DNA of 64,000 nt from Halioglobus sp. (GCA_020443425.1 JAGRIE010000009.1:1-64000); one strand, 5' to 3'. Positions 29,025 to 37,488 are shown, counted from the first letter of the stretch. Program-made: numbers and translations. Notes: generated by a model not told the origin, from the sequence alone.

Positions 29025-29717
29025 GTGCTCGAGACCAGTGATATTGTAGAGCCGGTATATCCCGCGGCCACGGTGGTGTTGCTGCGCGACGGCAGCGCTG
29101 GCCTGGAGGCGCTGCTGGTTCAGCGCAACAAAACGGTCCAGCATATGGGCGGTATGTGGGTGTTTCCGGGCGGCAAAGTCGACGAGGCAGACTATCCCGG
29201 GGATCGCGATGCGTATCGCGCCGCCGTCAATGCGGCAATCCGTGAGACCCGCGAGGAAGCCGGGCTGGATATCAGCGCCGAGCAGCTGGTGTACCTGTCC
29301 CACTGGACGACGCCGGAAGGAGCCAAACGGCGTTTTGCCACCTGGTTTTTCCTCGCCATCCTGGAGGACGGCCAGCAGGTGGTGGTCGACGGCGGAGAGA
29401 TATCGCTGCACCGCTGGCTCAGTCCGGTCACCGCGCTGCGCGAGGCGGCGGACGACGATCACCCGCTGCGCCTGATGCCGCCGACCTATGTCAGCCTCGC
29501 TGACATCGCCGATTGCGACAGCTGTGCACAGGCCCGGGAACGCATGGGGAACCGCGATGCGGTAATGTACGTCCCGCGTATGGTCGGTATCGACAATGGC
29601 ATCTGCTTCCTGTACGAGGGCGATGCGGGGTATGAGCAGCTTGCAATCGATGCCGAAGGGGGGCGCCACCGTCTCTATATGATCGACAATCACCTGAAGT
29701 ATATCCGGCAGGCCTGA
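29025..29717 (+). CDS. Nudix hydrolase, NUDT19/acyl-CoA diphosphatase-like
   Basis: A 230-residue Nudix protein. MGGMWVFPGGKVDEAD is followed, after an insertion, by RETREEAGL, so the Nudix box is split in the way I recall for NUDT7/NUDT19-type enzymes that cleave CoA or acyl-CoA into 3'-phosphopantetheine derivatives and 3',5'-ADP. The first Glu of the classic Gx5Ex7REUxEExGU is displaced by the insertion. The GTG at 29025 follows AAGAGGT. Position between MaoC and a flavoprotein fits CoA housekeeping during catabolism. Confidence 0.82.
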   Translation: MLETSDIVEPVYPAATVVLLRDGSAGLEALLVQRNKTVQHMGGMWVFPGGKVDEADYPGDRDAYRAAVNAAIRETREEAGLDISAEQLVYLSHWTTPEGAKRRFATWFFLAILEDGQQVVVDGGEISLHRWLSPVTALREAADDDHPLRLMPPTYVSLADIADCDSCAQARERMGNRDAVMYVPRMVGIDNGICFLYEGDAGYEQLAIDAEGGRHRLYMIDNHLKYIRQA

Positions 29718-29736
29718 AGGTGCGCAGGGGATAGCA

Positions 29737-31269
29737 GTGACGAAAGACATCACCGAAACCGGCGTCACCCGACGCGGCCTGCTGCGGGGGCTCACTGCTA
29801 CGGCGGCGGCAACCGTCGCGGCCGGCGCAGCGGCGCTGCCGAGTTCTGCGATCAAAGCCTGGGATATGCATACCGGTGTGCTGGTGATCGGCTCCGGCGC
29901 GGCCGGGGTCAGTGCAGCCATTGAGGCGCGGATGGCGGGTGCGAATGTGCTGCTGATTGAGTCGCTGTCACAGTTTGGCGGCTCCTCGGCGATGTCCGGT
30001 GGTGTGGTCTACGCCGGCGGTGGCACTGCGCTGCAGCGGGCACTGAAGGTGGAGGACAGCGTCGAGCAGATGTACCGCTTCATCTCGCTGGTCGGTGGCG
30101 TACACCCGCCACTGGACAAGATCCAGCTCTACTGCGAGGGCAGTGTCGAGCATTTTGACTGGCTGCTGGCACAGGGGATTCCCTATACCGACAAGCTCAC
30201 GCTGGCCAAGGGGCTGCCGATGGGCGATGAGTCACTGTATTTCTCTGGCACCGAACAGGCGTGGCCGGCGCGCGAACTGGCGGTGCCGGCGCCTCGCGGG
30301 CATGTCCCCGGCATCGACGGTATGAATGGCGGGCGGCGGCTGATGCAGGCGCTGTTGTCGCAGGCGCGGGCGCTCGGGGTGAAGCTGCAGGGCCGGGTGC
30401 GCGCCCAGCGCCTGGTGACGGAGAGCGATGGCCGTATTGCCGGAGTGATCGTCACCCTCGATGGCGAGGAGCGCGCGATTGCCGTGCGCCGTGGCGTGGT
30501 GCTGGCCTGCGGTGGTTTTATCCACAACCGGGCGATGCTCAGGCGCTATGCGCCGCAGTTATACGACTGCTCGGTGCCGTGGGGCAATGCCGATGACCAC
30601 GGTGACGGTATCAATATGGGGATTGGTGTCGGTGCCGCGGCCCTGCGGATGAACGAGGGTTTCGCCATCGCTCCCATCTATCCGCCGGAGTATGTCCTGT
30701 CCGGCATCCTGGTGAACGCCTCCGGGCAGCGGTTTATTTCGGAGGAGTCCTACCACGGCGTGCTCGGGGATGCCATCGCGTATCACCAGCAGGGGCGCGC
30801 CTGGCTGATCACCGACCGCGACAGCAGTTTCACCTTCCACCAGGACAATTTCCTGCCGGTGGCCGAGGCCAATACGATAGGTGACATCGCCGCGCAACTG
30901 GCGTTTCCCCGCGGTGCGCTGCAGCATACCGTGGCTTACTACAACCTGCACGCTGCCAATGGTGAGGACCCGATGTTCCGCAAGAGTCGCGCCTATCTGC
31001 GACCGCTGCAGGGGCCGCCGTATACGGCCTGGGATCTGTCGACGGCACAGGCCTTTTTCCCCGCGCATACGTTCGGCGGCCTGCATACCACCGTCGATGG
31101 CGAGGTGCTGAACAGTTTCGATGACACGATTCCCGGCCTTTACGCGGCGGGCAGGAACACGGCGGGGATACCGACGGCACCCTACATCGCCAGTGGGTTG
31201 TCAGTGGGTGACTGTACGTTTTTCGGTCGGCGCGCGGGCCGTGCGGCAGCGGTGGGGGTGGCGGCGTGA
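29737..31269 (+). CDS. Tat-exported FAD-dependent dehydrogenase (fumarate reductase/KstD-like flavoprotein)
   Basis: A 510-residue FAD_binding_2 family protein. A twin-arginine signal (TRRGLLRGL, Arg12-Arg13, then an Ala-rich stretch) precedes the dinucleotide fold VIGSGAAG (50-57), and GLYAAGRNTAGIPTAPYIASG near the end is the family's FAD contact. Fumarate reductases, 3-ketosteroid dehydrogenases and urocanate reductases share this fold; the substrate is not readable. The GTG start at 29737 is preceded by a weak site. The downstream cytochrome c gene overlaps its stop (GTGA), so electrons probably pass to that cytochrome in the periplasm. Confidence 0.83.
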   Translation: MTKDITETGVTRRGLLRGLTATAAATVAAGAAALPSSAIKAWDMHTGVLVIGSGAAGVSAAIEARMAGANVLLIESLSQFGGSSAMSGGVVYAGGGTALQRALKVEDSVEQMYRFISLVGGVHPPLDKIQLYCEGSVEHFDWLLAQGIPYTDKLTLAKGLPMGDESLYFSGTEQAWPARELAVPAPRGHVPGIDGMNGGRRLMQALLSQARALGVKLQGRVRAQRLVTESDGRIAGVIVTLDGEERAIAVRRGVVLACGGFIHNRAMLRRYAPQLYDCSVPWGNADDHGDGINMGIGVGAAALRMNEGFAIAPIYPPEYVLSGILVNASGQRFISEESYHGVLGDAIAYHQQGRAWLITDRDSSFTFHQDNFLPVAEANTIGDIAAQLAFPRGALQHTVAYYNLHAANGEDPMFRKSRAYLRPLQGPPYTAWDLSTAQAFFPAHTFGGLHTTVDGEVLNSFDDTIPGLYAAGRNTAGIPTAPYIASGLSVGDCTFFGRRAGRAAAVGVAA

Positions 31270-31670
31270 GCCGGTTTCGCGTGGCGCTGTTACTGGCTGC
31301 AGGGCTGCTGGTCGGGGTGCCGTCGATGGCGCAGCAGACCATGCCCCCGGGCGATCCGGACCGGGGCAGGCTGGTGTTCGGCCCCTGCCGCACCTGTCAC
31401 TATGCGGAGGCCGCGATGGGGCACAATAACGGCCCGAACCTGCACCGAATATTCGGCAAGGTGGTGGGTAAGCAGCCCGGGTTTGACTATTACTCCGAGG
31501 CGTTCAGGCAGGCCCGCTTTGTGTGGACGCCGGAGTTGATGTTTGTGTGGCTGGAGAACCCGATGGCGAAGTTCCCCGACTCCACGATGATGAGCCTGGG
31601 CGTGCCCGATGCACAGCAGCGGGCGGATTTGATCGCCTTCCTGAAACAGGCCTCGGTGCGGGAGCCCTGA
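31266..31670 (+). CDS. Periplasmic monohaem cytochrome c (class I)
   Basis: A 134-residue protein with a Sec signal (about 1-22), one haem motif CRTCH (Cys41, Cys44, His45) and a C-terminal STMM segment that offers the axial Met near 108-109. The GPNLHRIFGKVVGKQPGFDYY and NPMAKFPDS segments resemble cytochrome c2/c550. The GTG start overlaps the flavoprotein stop, a strong sign that it is the electron acceptor of that dehydrogenase. Confidence 0.9.
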   Translation: MSRFRVALLLAAGLLVGVPSMAQQTMPPGDPDRGRLVFGPCRTCHYAEAAMGHNNGPNLHRIFGKVVGKQPGFDYYSEAFRQARFVWTPELMFVWLENPMAKFPDSTMMSLGVPDAQQRADLIAFLKQASVREP

Positions 31671-31686
31671 GCGGCCCGCCGCCGGC

Positions 31687-32874
31687 TTATTTTTTCACAA
31701 TCACCGAGCTGCCGTGGCCGAACAGGCCCTGGTTGGCGGTGATGCCGACTTTCGCACCCTGCACCTGGCGGTCGCCCGCCTGGCCGCGCAACTGCCAGGT
31801 CAGCTCGCAGACCTGCGACAGCGCCTGGGCCGGCACGGCTTCACCGAAGCAGGCCAGACCGCCGGAGACGTTCACCGGTATTCTGCCACCCAGTGCGGTG
31901 TCGCCGGCGCGCAGCAGCGCTGCGGCTTCGCCCCGGGGGGCCAGTTGCAGATCTTCTATCCAGTCCAACTCCAGCGCGGTGGACAGGTCGTACACCTCGG
32001 CCAGATCGATATCGGAGGGGCCGAGTCCCGCTTCCTCATAGGCCTTGACCGGCAAGCTGGCGCGGTAGGCCTGCGCCTCGACACCGGCTGCCGCCGCCGA
32101 ATCCGTGGCGATATCGGGCATTTCTACCACGCTGCTGGCGAAGGTCGGGGTCACGGTGGAGATGGCCGCCACCCGCGGTGCATCGCCCTTGCCGATCTTG
32201 CGGGCGTATTCCAGGCTGGACACAATAATGGCCGCGCCGCCGTCGCTGGTGGCACAGATGTCCATCAGGCGCAGCGGGTCGGCGACCATGGCCGATGCCG
32301 CGACATCCTCGGCTGAGAAGCACTTGCGATAGCGCGCCCTCGGGTTTTTGCTGCCGACGCGGGAGTTCTTGACCTTGACCGCGGCAAAGTCTTCCAGCGT
32401 GTCACCGTAGAGGTCCATTCGCCGCCGCGCGTACAACGCGAAATACGTCGGGTTGGTGATGCCCAGGTAGAAACGCACCCAGTCCGGGTCTTCCGGGCGG
32501 TAGCCGCCAGCGGGGGCGAGGAAGCCTTTCGGCGTGGTATCGGCACCGACTACCAGCGCCACTTCGCACTCGCCGGAAAGGATTTTATTGCGCGCCGCTG
32601 CCAGTGCCTGCGAGCCGGATGCGCAGGCGGCGTAGGAGGTATTGACCTCCGCGCCCTGCCAGCCCAGCGCCTGTGCGAAAGTGGCGCCGGCGACATAGCC
32701 GGGATAACCACAGCGGATGGTGGCGCCGCCGGACACGAATGAGATGTCCTGCCAGGGCACACCGGCGTCGGCCAGCGCCTCGCGGGCCGCGGCGACGCCG
32801 TACTGTACAAAATTGTGACCCCATTTGCCCCAGGGGTGCATGCCGACGCCGAGAATGGCAATTTCTTTGGACAT
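31687..32874 (-). CDS. Thiolase-fold lipid-transfer/aldolase-like protein (SCP-x/Ltp2 family)
   Basis: A 395-residue thiolase-fold protein. The N-terminal active-site region AACASGSQA keeps Cys84, but the C-terminal thiolase motif usually read as GHP is GGLACFGEAVPA, without the His, and the last motif NQGLFGHGSS has no Cys. This pattern suggests a non-thiolytic member such as the Ltp2-type retro-aldolases that pair with a DUF35 protein in steroid side-chain removal. The DUF35 gene lies 28 bases upstream. Beta-ketothiolase activity is therefore less likely than an aldolase or carrier role. Confidence 0.8.
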   Translation of the reverse strand: MSKEIAILGVGMHPWGKWGHNFVQYGVAAAREALADAGVPWQDISFVSGGATIRCGYPGYVAGATFAQALGWQGAEVNTSYAACASGSQALAAARNKILSGECEVALVVGADTTPKGFLAPAGGYRPEDPDWVRFYLGITNPTYFALYARRRMDLYGDTLEDFAAVKVKNSRVGSKNPRARYRKCFSAEDVAASAMVADPLRLMDICATSDGGAAIIVSSLEYARKIGKGDAPRVAAISTVTPTFASSVVEMPDIATDSAAAAGVEAQAYRASLPVKAYEEAGLGPSDIDLAEVYDLSTALELDWIEDLQLAPRGEAAALLRAGDTALGGRIPVNVSGGLACFGEAVPAQALSQVCELTWQLRGQAGDRQVQGAKVGITANQGLFGHGSSVIVKK

Positions 32875-32902
32875 AACGTGTTGCTCCAGATTCTGTCGGC
32901 GA

Positions 32903-33337
32903 CTACTGCGCCAGGGGTTGCCATTTCCAGGTGACCTTGATGTCGTCGTCGGTCTCGTGCAGGGCTTCCAGCACCAGTTCCATCGGCATCCCGACCTTCA
33001 GGTCTTCCACCGATACGCCCTCGACGACCTGCCCGAGCACCACCATCTGCTCCTGCTCCAGCTGCACGGCCGCAATCGCGTAGGGCTGGAAGGGCTCCTG
33101 TGCAACAAACGGTGCCGGCGGCTTGTAACAGGCGTTGGTGTAGCTCCAGATCGTGCCGGTTCGGCTCAACTCGACCTCGCGGAAATCGGTGCTGTCACAG
33201 TTCGGGTTGCGGCAGTAGTCATTCTGCTTGGGGAAAAAATAGGTGCCGCAATGCTCGCACTGCGTGCCGATCAAATGCGGTTTTGCCGCCATGGTGTGCC
33301 AGCCTTCGATGGCGGGGACCTGTGGTTTCTGGCTCAT
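32903..33337 (-). CDS. DUF35 / OB-fold zinc-ribbon acyl-CoA-associated protein
   Basis: A 144-residue protein with an N-terminal rubredoxin-like zinc ribbon (Cys27, Cys30, Cys42, Cys47) followed by an OB-fold (GTIWSYTNACYKPPAPF). Such proteins pair with thiolase-fold partners and shape their active complexes (for example the ChsH2 DUF35 domain with Ltp2). The ATG at 33337 has GGGAG six bases upstream. It is the first gene of the DUF35-thiolase pair. Confidence 0.87.
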   Translation of the reverse strand: MSQKPQVPAIEGWHTMAAKPHLIGTQCEHCGTYFFPKQNDYCRNPNCDSTDFREVELSRTGTIWSYTNACYKPPAPFVAQEPFQPYAIAAVQLEQEQMVVLGQVVEGVSVEDLKVGMPMELVLEALHETDDDIKVTWKWQPLAQ

Positions 33338-33487
33338 GATTGACTCCCGGAAAAAACGTTGCACAGGGTACTACTGCTCGCCGGACACAGGCAAGGGCGC
33401 ATTCTGTCGTGCCGGGACAAGCGCTGTCGGGTCTACTATGCCAGACCTGTGCTTGCCCTGCCGCGGGACTTTGGGCACAGTGCAGCC

Positions 33488-34168
33488 ATGTGCGGCCGCT
33501 TCAATGTCATCGATACGCCCGGGCTGCAGCAGCTGCTGCGGCAGCTGGGTGTCGACCTGTCCCTGCCGGAGGCGGTGAACGTGGCGCCGACCGAGCAGGT
33601 GCCCCTGGTCCGGGCGGGCGAGCGGGGGTGCGCGGTGGACACGGCGCGGTGGTGGCTGACACCCTCCTGGGCCAGGGAGGTGAGCCAGGCCTACGCCATG
33701 TTCAATGCGCGCAGTGAAACGCTGGCCAAGAGCCCGGCTTTCCGGGGCCCTTTCCGGCGCCAGCGCGGCCTGGTGCCGATGACCAGTTTTATCGAGTGGC
33801 GCACCGAGCACGGCAGCAAGCAGCCCTGGTTGATCACCAATGAGCAGCAGGCGCTCGCCGTAGCGGCGCTGTGGGACGTCTGGGAGGGCGGTGATGCGCC
33901 GCTGTTATCCTGTACGCTGGTGACGACAGCGGCGGCGCCGGCTTTCGAACCCTGGCACAGCCGTATGCCGGTCCTCCTCGCCGCGGATGAGATAGCGCGA
34001 TGGCTGGATAACCGGCACGCCATTGCCCCCGATGACGGCATATTCCGCAGTGAACTGAAGGTGCCGCTGCTGCTGGCACCGCTGCCGCGGGCGGTGAGCA
34101 ATGCCCGCAACAAGGACCCGGCGGCTATGGCGGGGCAGGGCGAGCCGGTGCGCCTGGCGGGGCAGTAG
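33488..34168 (+). CDS. SOS response-associated peptidase family protein (SRAP, YedK/HMCES)
   Basis: A 226-residue SRAP protein. Cys2 is exposed after Met removal and forms a thiazolidine cross-link with abasic sites in single-stranded DNA. The other active-site residues are Asn73 in MFNARSET, Glu103 in TSFIEW and His157 in WHSRMPV. Length and motifs match E. coli YedK (222). Start at ATG 33488 is fixed by the need for MCGR. It is unrelated in function to its metabolic neighbours. Confidence 0.93.
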   Translation: MCGRFNVIDTPGLQQLLRQLGVDLSLPEAVNVAPTEQVPLVRAGERGCAVDTARWWLTPSWAREVSQAYAMFNARSETLAKSPAFRGPFRRQRGLVPMTSFIEWRTEHGSKQPWLITNEQQALAVAALWDVWEGGDAPLLSCTLVTTAAAPAFEPWHSRMPVLLAADEIARWLDNRHAIAPDDGIFRSELKVPLLLAPLPRAVSNARNKDPAAMAGQGEPVRLAGQ

Positions 34169-34233
34169 CGGGGCGCTGGCGGTGTCTGGCGTGAGGCCGA
34201 AGCCTGAAAGTTGCGCGCAGCGGTATTAAAAAT

Positions 34234-34260
34234 TGGCCGGCGGGCACATTCTGCCGGCCA
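34234..34260. terminator. Hairpin after the SRAP gene
   Basis: TGGCCGGC (34234-34241) and GCCGGCCA (34253-34260) pair perfectly around 11 bases. An AT-rich flank precedes it (34227-34233) but no T-run follows on the plus strand; on the minus strand it is followed by ATTTTTAAT. It may end SRAP transcription or be part of the regulatory region of the next gene. Confidence 0.35.
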
Positions 34261-34263
34261 CAA

Positions 34264-34297
34264 CACTGGTAGAAATCGCCGGCACTGGTCAGAATCG
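34264..34297. repeat. Direct repeat upstream of the hydroxysteroid dehydrogenase-like gene
   Basis: CACTGGT-agaaATCG (34264-34278) and CACTGGT-cagaATCG (34283-34297) are near-identical 15-base units with a 19-base period. They lie just upstream of a TATAAC -10-like element (34316-34321) and the ATG at 34332, as expected for a regulator-binding site. Confidence 0.4.
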
Positions 34298-34331
34298 TGA
34301 CACCTCACAATGCGATATAACAGGATTGACT

Positions 34332-35096
34332 ATGCGTACATATGCAATGACAGGCGGCGCCACCGGCATCGGCGCGCAATTGCGGCAACAGCTGCTGGAC
34401 GATGGCCACACCGTGATTTCAGTGGATATCAAGGAGGGCGATGTTGTGGCCGACCTGTCCACGGCGGAGGGGCGACAGGCGGCGATTGAGGGTGTGCGCG
34501 CACTGGCGCCGGATGGCCTCGACGGCTTCATACCCTGTGCCGGTCTGCCGCCGGTGGCTAAGCCGCTGTCGCTGATCACCGGGGTGAACTACTTCGCCGT
34601 GATTGCGACCGTGCAGGGCCTGCGCGATCTGCTGGAGAAGAAGCGGGGCAGTGTGCTGTTTGTGTCCTCCAACTCCGCGCCCATGGTTGCCAGCGACGAT
34701 CCTTATGTCGCCGCCTGCCTGGCGGGGGATGAGGATGCGGCCTGCAGCGACATCGAAGGCCGCGATGGCCACACCGCCTATGCGGGTTCCAAACGCGCGC
34801 TCACCCTGTGGATGCGCCGGCATGTGGTGGAGTACGCCGCCGCCGGCGTGCGTCTCAATGCGGTGGCGCCCGGCATCACCATGACACCGCTCACCGAGCG
34901 CGTATACGCCGATGCCGAGCTCGGCAGTGTGATGAAAGAGTTTGGCGACTCGGTCCCGGTCGGGAGGACCGCCCAGCCCGCTGATATCGCCAATGTCATG
35001 CGGTTCATGTTGAGTGACGCCGCCAGTTATGTCTGCGGTTCAATCTTTTTCGTCGATGGCGGCTCTGACGCCATGCTGCGCCCGGACGATTTCTAG
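34332..35096 (+). CDS. 3-alpha-hydroxysteroid dehydrogenase-like SDR (HsdA family)
   Basis: A 254-residue SDR that closely resembles Comamonas testosteroni 3-alpha-hydroxysteroid dehydrogenase/carbonyl reductase (257 residues) in segments I recognise: TGGATGIG (7-14), VVADLSTAEGRQAAI, VNYF, AYAGSKRALT with Tyr150 and Lys154, and the unusual tail DGGSDAMLRPDDF. It would interconvert 3-alpha-hydroxy and 3-keto steroids or reduce other carbonyls with NAD(H). The ATG at 34332 has AGGA upstream. It is alone on its transcript, with direct repeats in its promoter region. Confidence 0.87.
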   Translation: MRTYAMTGGATGIGAQLRQQLLDDGHTVISVDIKEGDVVADLSTAEGRQAAIEGVRALAPDGLDGFIPCAGLPPVAKPLSLITGVNYFAVIATVQGLRDLLEKKRGSVLFVSSNSAPMVASDDPYVAACLAGDEDAACSDIEGRDGHTAYAGSKRALTLWMRRHVVEYAAAGVRLNAVAPGITMTPLTERVYADAELGSVMKEFGDSVPVGRTAQPADIANVMRFMLSDAASYVCGSIFFVDGGSDAMLRPDDF

Positions 35097-35135
35097 CGGG
35101 CGACGGGTGGCCACCCCGCAACCTGCGGGACGCCG

Positions 35136-35747
35136 CTAGTTCGCCGCGCCGGGATCGCCCTGTGTCGATCGGATGGCGCCGGCGATCACATCGCTGAGTT
35201 GGTACAGCAGATCGCTGTACGCTGCGGCCACCTGTGCCGCTTCGGTGTCACCCGCCGGCAGCGGCGACTGCAGTTTACTGATGCGCCGCTGCACCGTCTC
35301 CGAGCTCGCCGGGTGGTAGACCAGCCACTCCGCGGTCAGCGACACCTGCTGATCGGCGGCCTCCAGCTGCAAAATGTTGACCTTGACCCCGTACTCGGGT
35401 GCACGTTTGGGATGCCAGGGGAAATACTGCACGTCCTGGGTGTTCAGTAGTCCCGTCAGGTTCAGTACCACCACTCGCTGGATGCCGTCGGCCAGCGGTT
35501 CCGCCCACAGGTCGAGGCTGGCGACCTGCAGGGCATTGCCCGCGCGGTTGTACACCATGCTTTTGCGGTTCAGGTATTCGGGGACGACGATCGGGCCCAC
35601 GCCCACCGAGGGCGATTCACTCACGGTGACCGGGAAATCGTGCGCGGTCAGCAGGTAGTAGTGGTTGGCGGGGCTGCTGCCGCAGCCCGTGAGCAGTAAT
35701 GCCATTGCCAACACCGGGGCCAGTGACAGGATATTCTTGGTCATCAT
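35136..35747 (-). CDS. ABC-type transport auxiliary lipoprotein (PqiC/DUF330 family)
   Basis: A 203-residue lipoprotein. The lipobox LLTGC follows a short signal, and the body (NHYYLLTAHDFPV, GVGPIVVPEYLNRKSMVYN, WAEPLADGIQRVV) is typical of PqiC/DUF330. These proteins sit in the outer membrane and partner MCE proteins in lipid transport. Its start overlaps the MCE gene stop. It is the last of four overlapping genes. Confidence 0.88.
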   Translation of the reverse strand: MMTKNILSLAPVLAMALLLTGCGSSPANHYYLLTAHDFPVTVSESPSVGVGPIVVPEYLNRKSMVYNRAGNALQVASLDLWAEPLADGIQRVVVLNLTGLLNTQDVQYFPWHPKRAPEYGVKVNILQLEAADQQVSLTAEWLVYHPASSETVQRRISKLQSPLPAGDTEAAQVAAAYSDLLYQLSDVIAGAIRSTQGDPGAAN

Positions 35748-36706
35748 TCTTCTCCGCTCTTGCCCCGAATCAGTGACTCGGGTTGTGCTTCCAGTGTGTT
35801 CGCCAGCGATTGCAGGGAGCGGCCGGCACGGGTCATTTCCTGCAGCGCCAAATTCAGCTGGTACAGCGTGGCAGAATCCGGTGACACCAGCCCGTCGATA
35901 CCGGACATGCCCTGTTCGAACGCCGCGATCGCACTGTTGAGTGTCTTCAGGTTGCCCTCGACGAGCGCGGTGAGCTTGGGCAGCTGGCTGTTGGCCGAGG
36001 CCACCGTTTGGGCTGTCTCATCCAGTACGGTGTTCAGTTTGGGTCCGGTGCTTGCCAACTGCTCCTTCATCTGCGCGCTCAACTCGCGCACGGAATCGAG
36101 TGTGCTGGTGAGGTGCGCAGGCAGGTTCTGGAACTCCTTGCTGTTGATCAGGGTATTGACGCCGTTGCTGATGCTCTCCAGCTCATCGGTGAGCTTGGAG
36201 ATATCGATGTCCTGCAGTTTTTTGGTAATGCGCTCCAGATCGGTGGGCACGGTGGGGAGCTGGAGATAGGGCGAATCGATATCGACCAGGTTCAGTGCGC
36301 TCTGGGGATAAAAATCCAGCTCGATATACAGCAGCCCGGTGAGCAGGCTCTGGCTGTTGAGCTGCGCGCGCATGCCACGTGAGATCAGTTCCTCGGTGAG
36401 GTCGACATCGGCAATACCCTTGCGATGGATGTTCTCCGCATCAAAATTTGCCTCCACCTGCATGATGACATTGGTTTTTGACGAGTCCAGTATCAGGTCG
36501 ATGTCGGTGACCTCGCCGACCTTTACCCCGCGCAGTGCCATCGGTGCCCCGATATTGAGCCCTTTCACCGATCCGTCGAATACCATGACGACCTTTTCCT
36601 TGCTGCCAAACCCCGAGCCCAGCAGGAACAGCAGGGTCACGAGAAGGATGAGGCTGGCGCCGATAACAAAAGCGCCGATGGCGACAGTTTGTGGTTTTTC
36701 ACTCAT
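35744..36706 (-). CDS. MCE-domain lipid transport protein (MlaD-like)
   Basis: A 320-residue protein with an N-terminal membrane anchor (about 8-30) and one MCE domain (VKGLNIGAPMALRGVKVGEVTDIDL). A long C-terminal helical region (about 150-310) is unlike short MlaD (about 180) and may build a needle-like extension. It would form a hexameric lipid channel with the permease. It overlaps both neighbours by four bases. Confidence 0.9.
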   Translation of the reverse strand: MSEKPQTVAIGAFVIGASLILLVTLLFLLGSGFGSKEKVVMVFDGSVKGLNIGAPMALRGVKVGEVTDIDLILDSSKTNVIMQVEANFDAENIHRKGIADVDLTEELISRGMRAQLNSQSLLTGLLYIELDFYPQSALNLVDIDSPYLQLPTVPTDLERITKKLQDIDISKLTDELESISNGVNTLINSKEFQNLPAHLTSTLDSVRELSAQMKEQLASTGPKLNTVLDETAQTVASANSQLPKLTALVEGNLKTLNSAIAAFEQGMSGIDGLVSPDSATLYQLNLALQEMTRAGRSLQSLANTLEAQPESLIRGKSGEE

Positions 36707-37488
36707 GGCTTGTCCTCAATGTCGGCTGCAGCGCTGCGGGTCAGGAACTGCCTCACTACCGGTACGGTACTGTGGTCTCGCAGCTCTGCCGGATCGCCAT
36801 AGGCGATCATGGTATGGGTGATGTTATCCAGGTACACCGAGTTGTTCGCAATCGCAAAAATACTGGGCAGCTCATGGGTGACCATGACGACCGTGGCGCC
36901 CATGGACTCCTTGATCTGCACGATGAGCTCATCCAGCAGACGCGAACTGATAGGGTCCAGTCCGGCGGAGGGCTCATCAAAAAACAGTATCTGCGGATCC
37001 AGCGCTATCGCACGGGCCAGCGCGGCACGCTTTCGCATACCGCCGCTGATCTCCGATGGGTAGTAGGACTGATACCCGGCGAGGCCCACCAAGGCGAGTT
37101 TATAGGCGACAATATCCCTGATCTCGGCGCGCGTGTAGCGGGTGTAGAGCTCCAGCGGCAGGGTGATGTTCTCCGCCAGGGTCATGGCGCTGAACAGGCC
37201 GCCGGATTGGTAGGTGATGCCCCAACGCTGGCGCATCGCACCCTGTTCCGCCTCGCTGGCCTGGAAAAAGCTGTCGCCGCTGTACAGAATGTCGCCGGTG
37301 CTGGGCCGCAGCAATCCCAGCATATGCTTCAGCAGCGTGCTTTTACCGCAGCCGCTGCCGCCCATGATCACGAAGATGTCGCCCTGGTTGATCGTGAAAT
37401 TGAGGTCGCTCTGTATCACCGAGGCGCCGTACGCCATGGTCAGTTCACGGACTTCAATATGCGGTGGCTGCGGGCTTGCGTCTGTCAT
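36703..37488 (-). CDS. ABC transporter ATP-binding protein (MlaF-like)
   Basis: A 261-residue ABC ATPase: Walker A GGSGCGKST (43-51), signature SGGMRKRAALARAIA, Walker B ILFFDEPSAGLDP and the His switch THELP. The SGGMRKR form is typical of Mla/Ttg2-type lipid ABC systems. It drives the permease encoded upstream and overlaps both flanking genes by four bases. Confidence 0.93.
   Translation of the reverse strand: MTDASPQPPHIEVRELTMAYGASVIQSDLNFTINQGDIFVIMGGSGCGKSTLLKHMLGLLRPSTGDILYSGDSFFQASEAEQGAMRQRWGITYQSGGLFSAMTLAENITLPLELYTRYTRAEIRDIVAYKLALVGLAGYQSYYPSEISGGMRKRAALARAIALDPQILFFDEPSAGLDPISSRLLDELIVQIKESMGATVVMVTHELPSIFAIANNSVYLDNITHTMIAYGDPAELRDHSTVPVVRQFLTRSAAADIEDKP

Noticed and set aside
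28268-29071. N-terminal extension of the RND adaptor
   Set aside because: It is antisense to the MaoC gene, and adaptors start with the membrane anchor seen just after the GTG at 28267.
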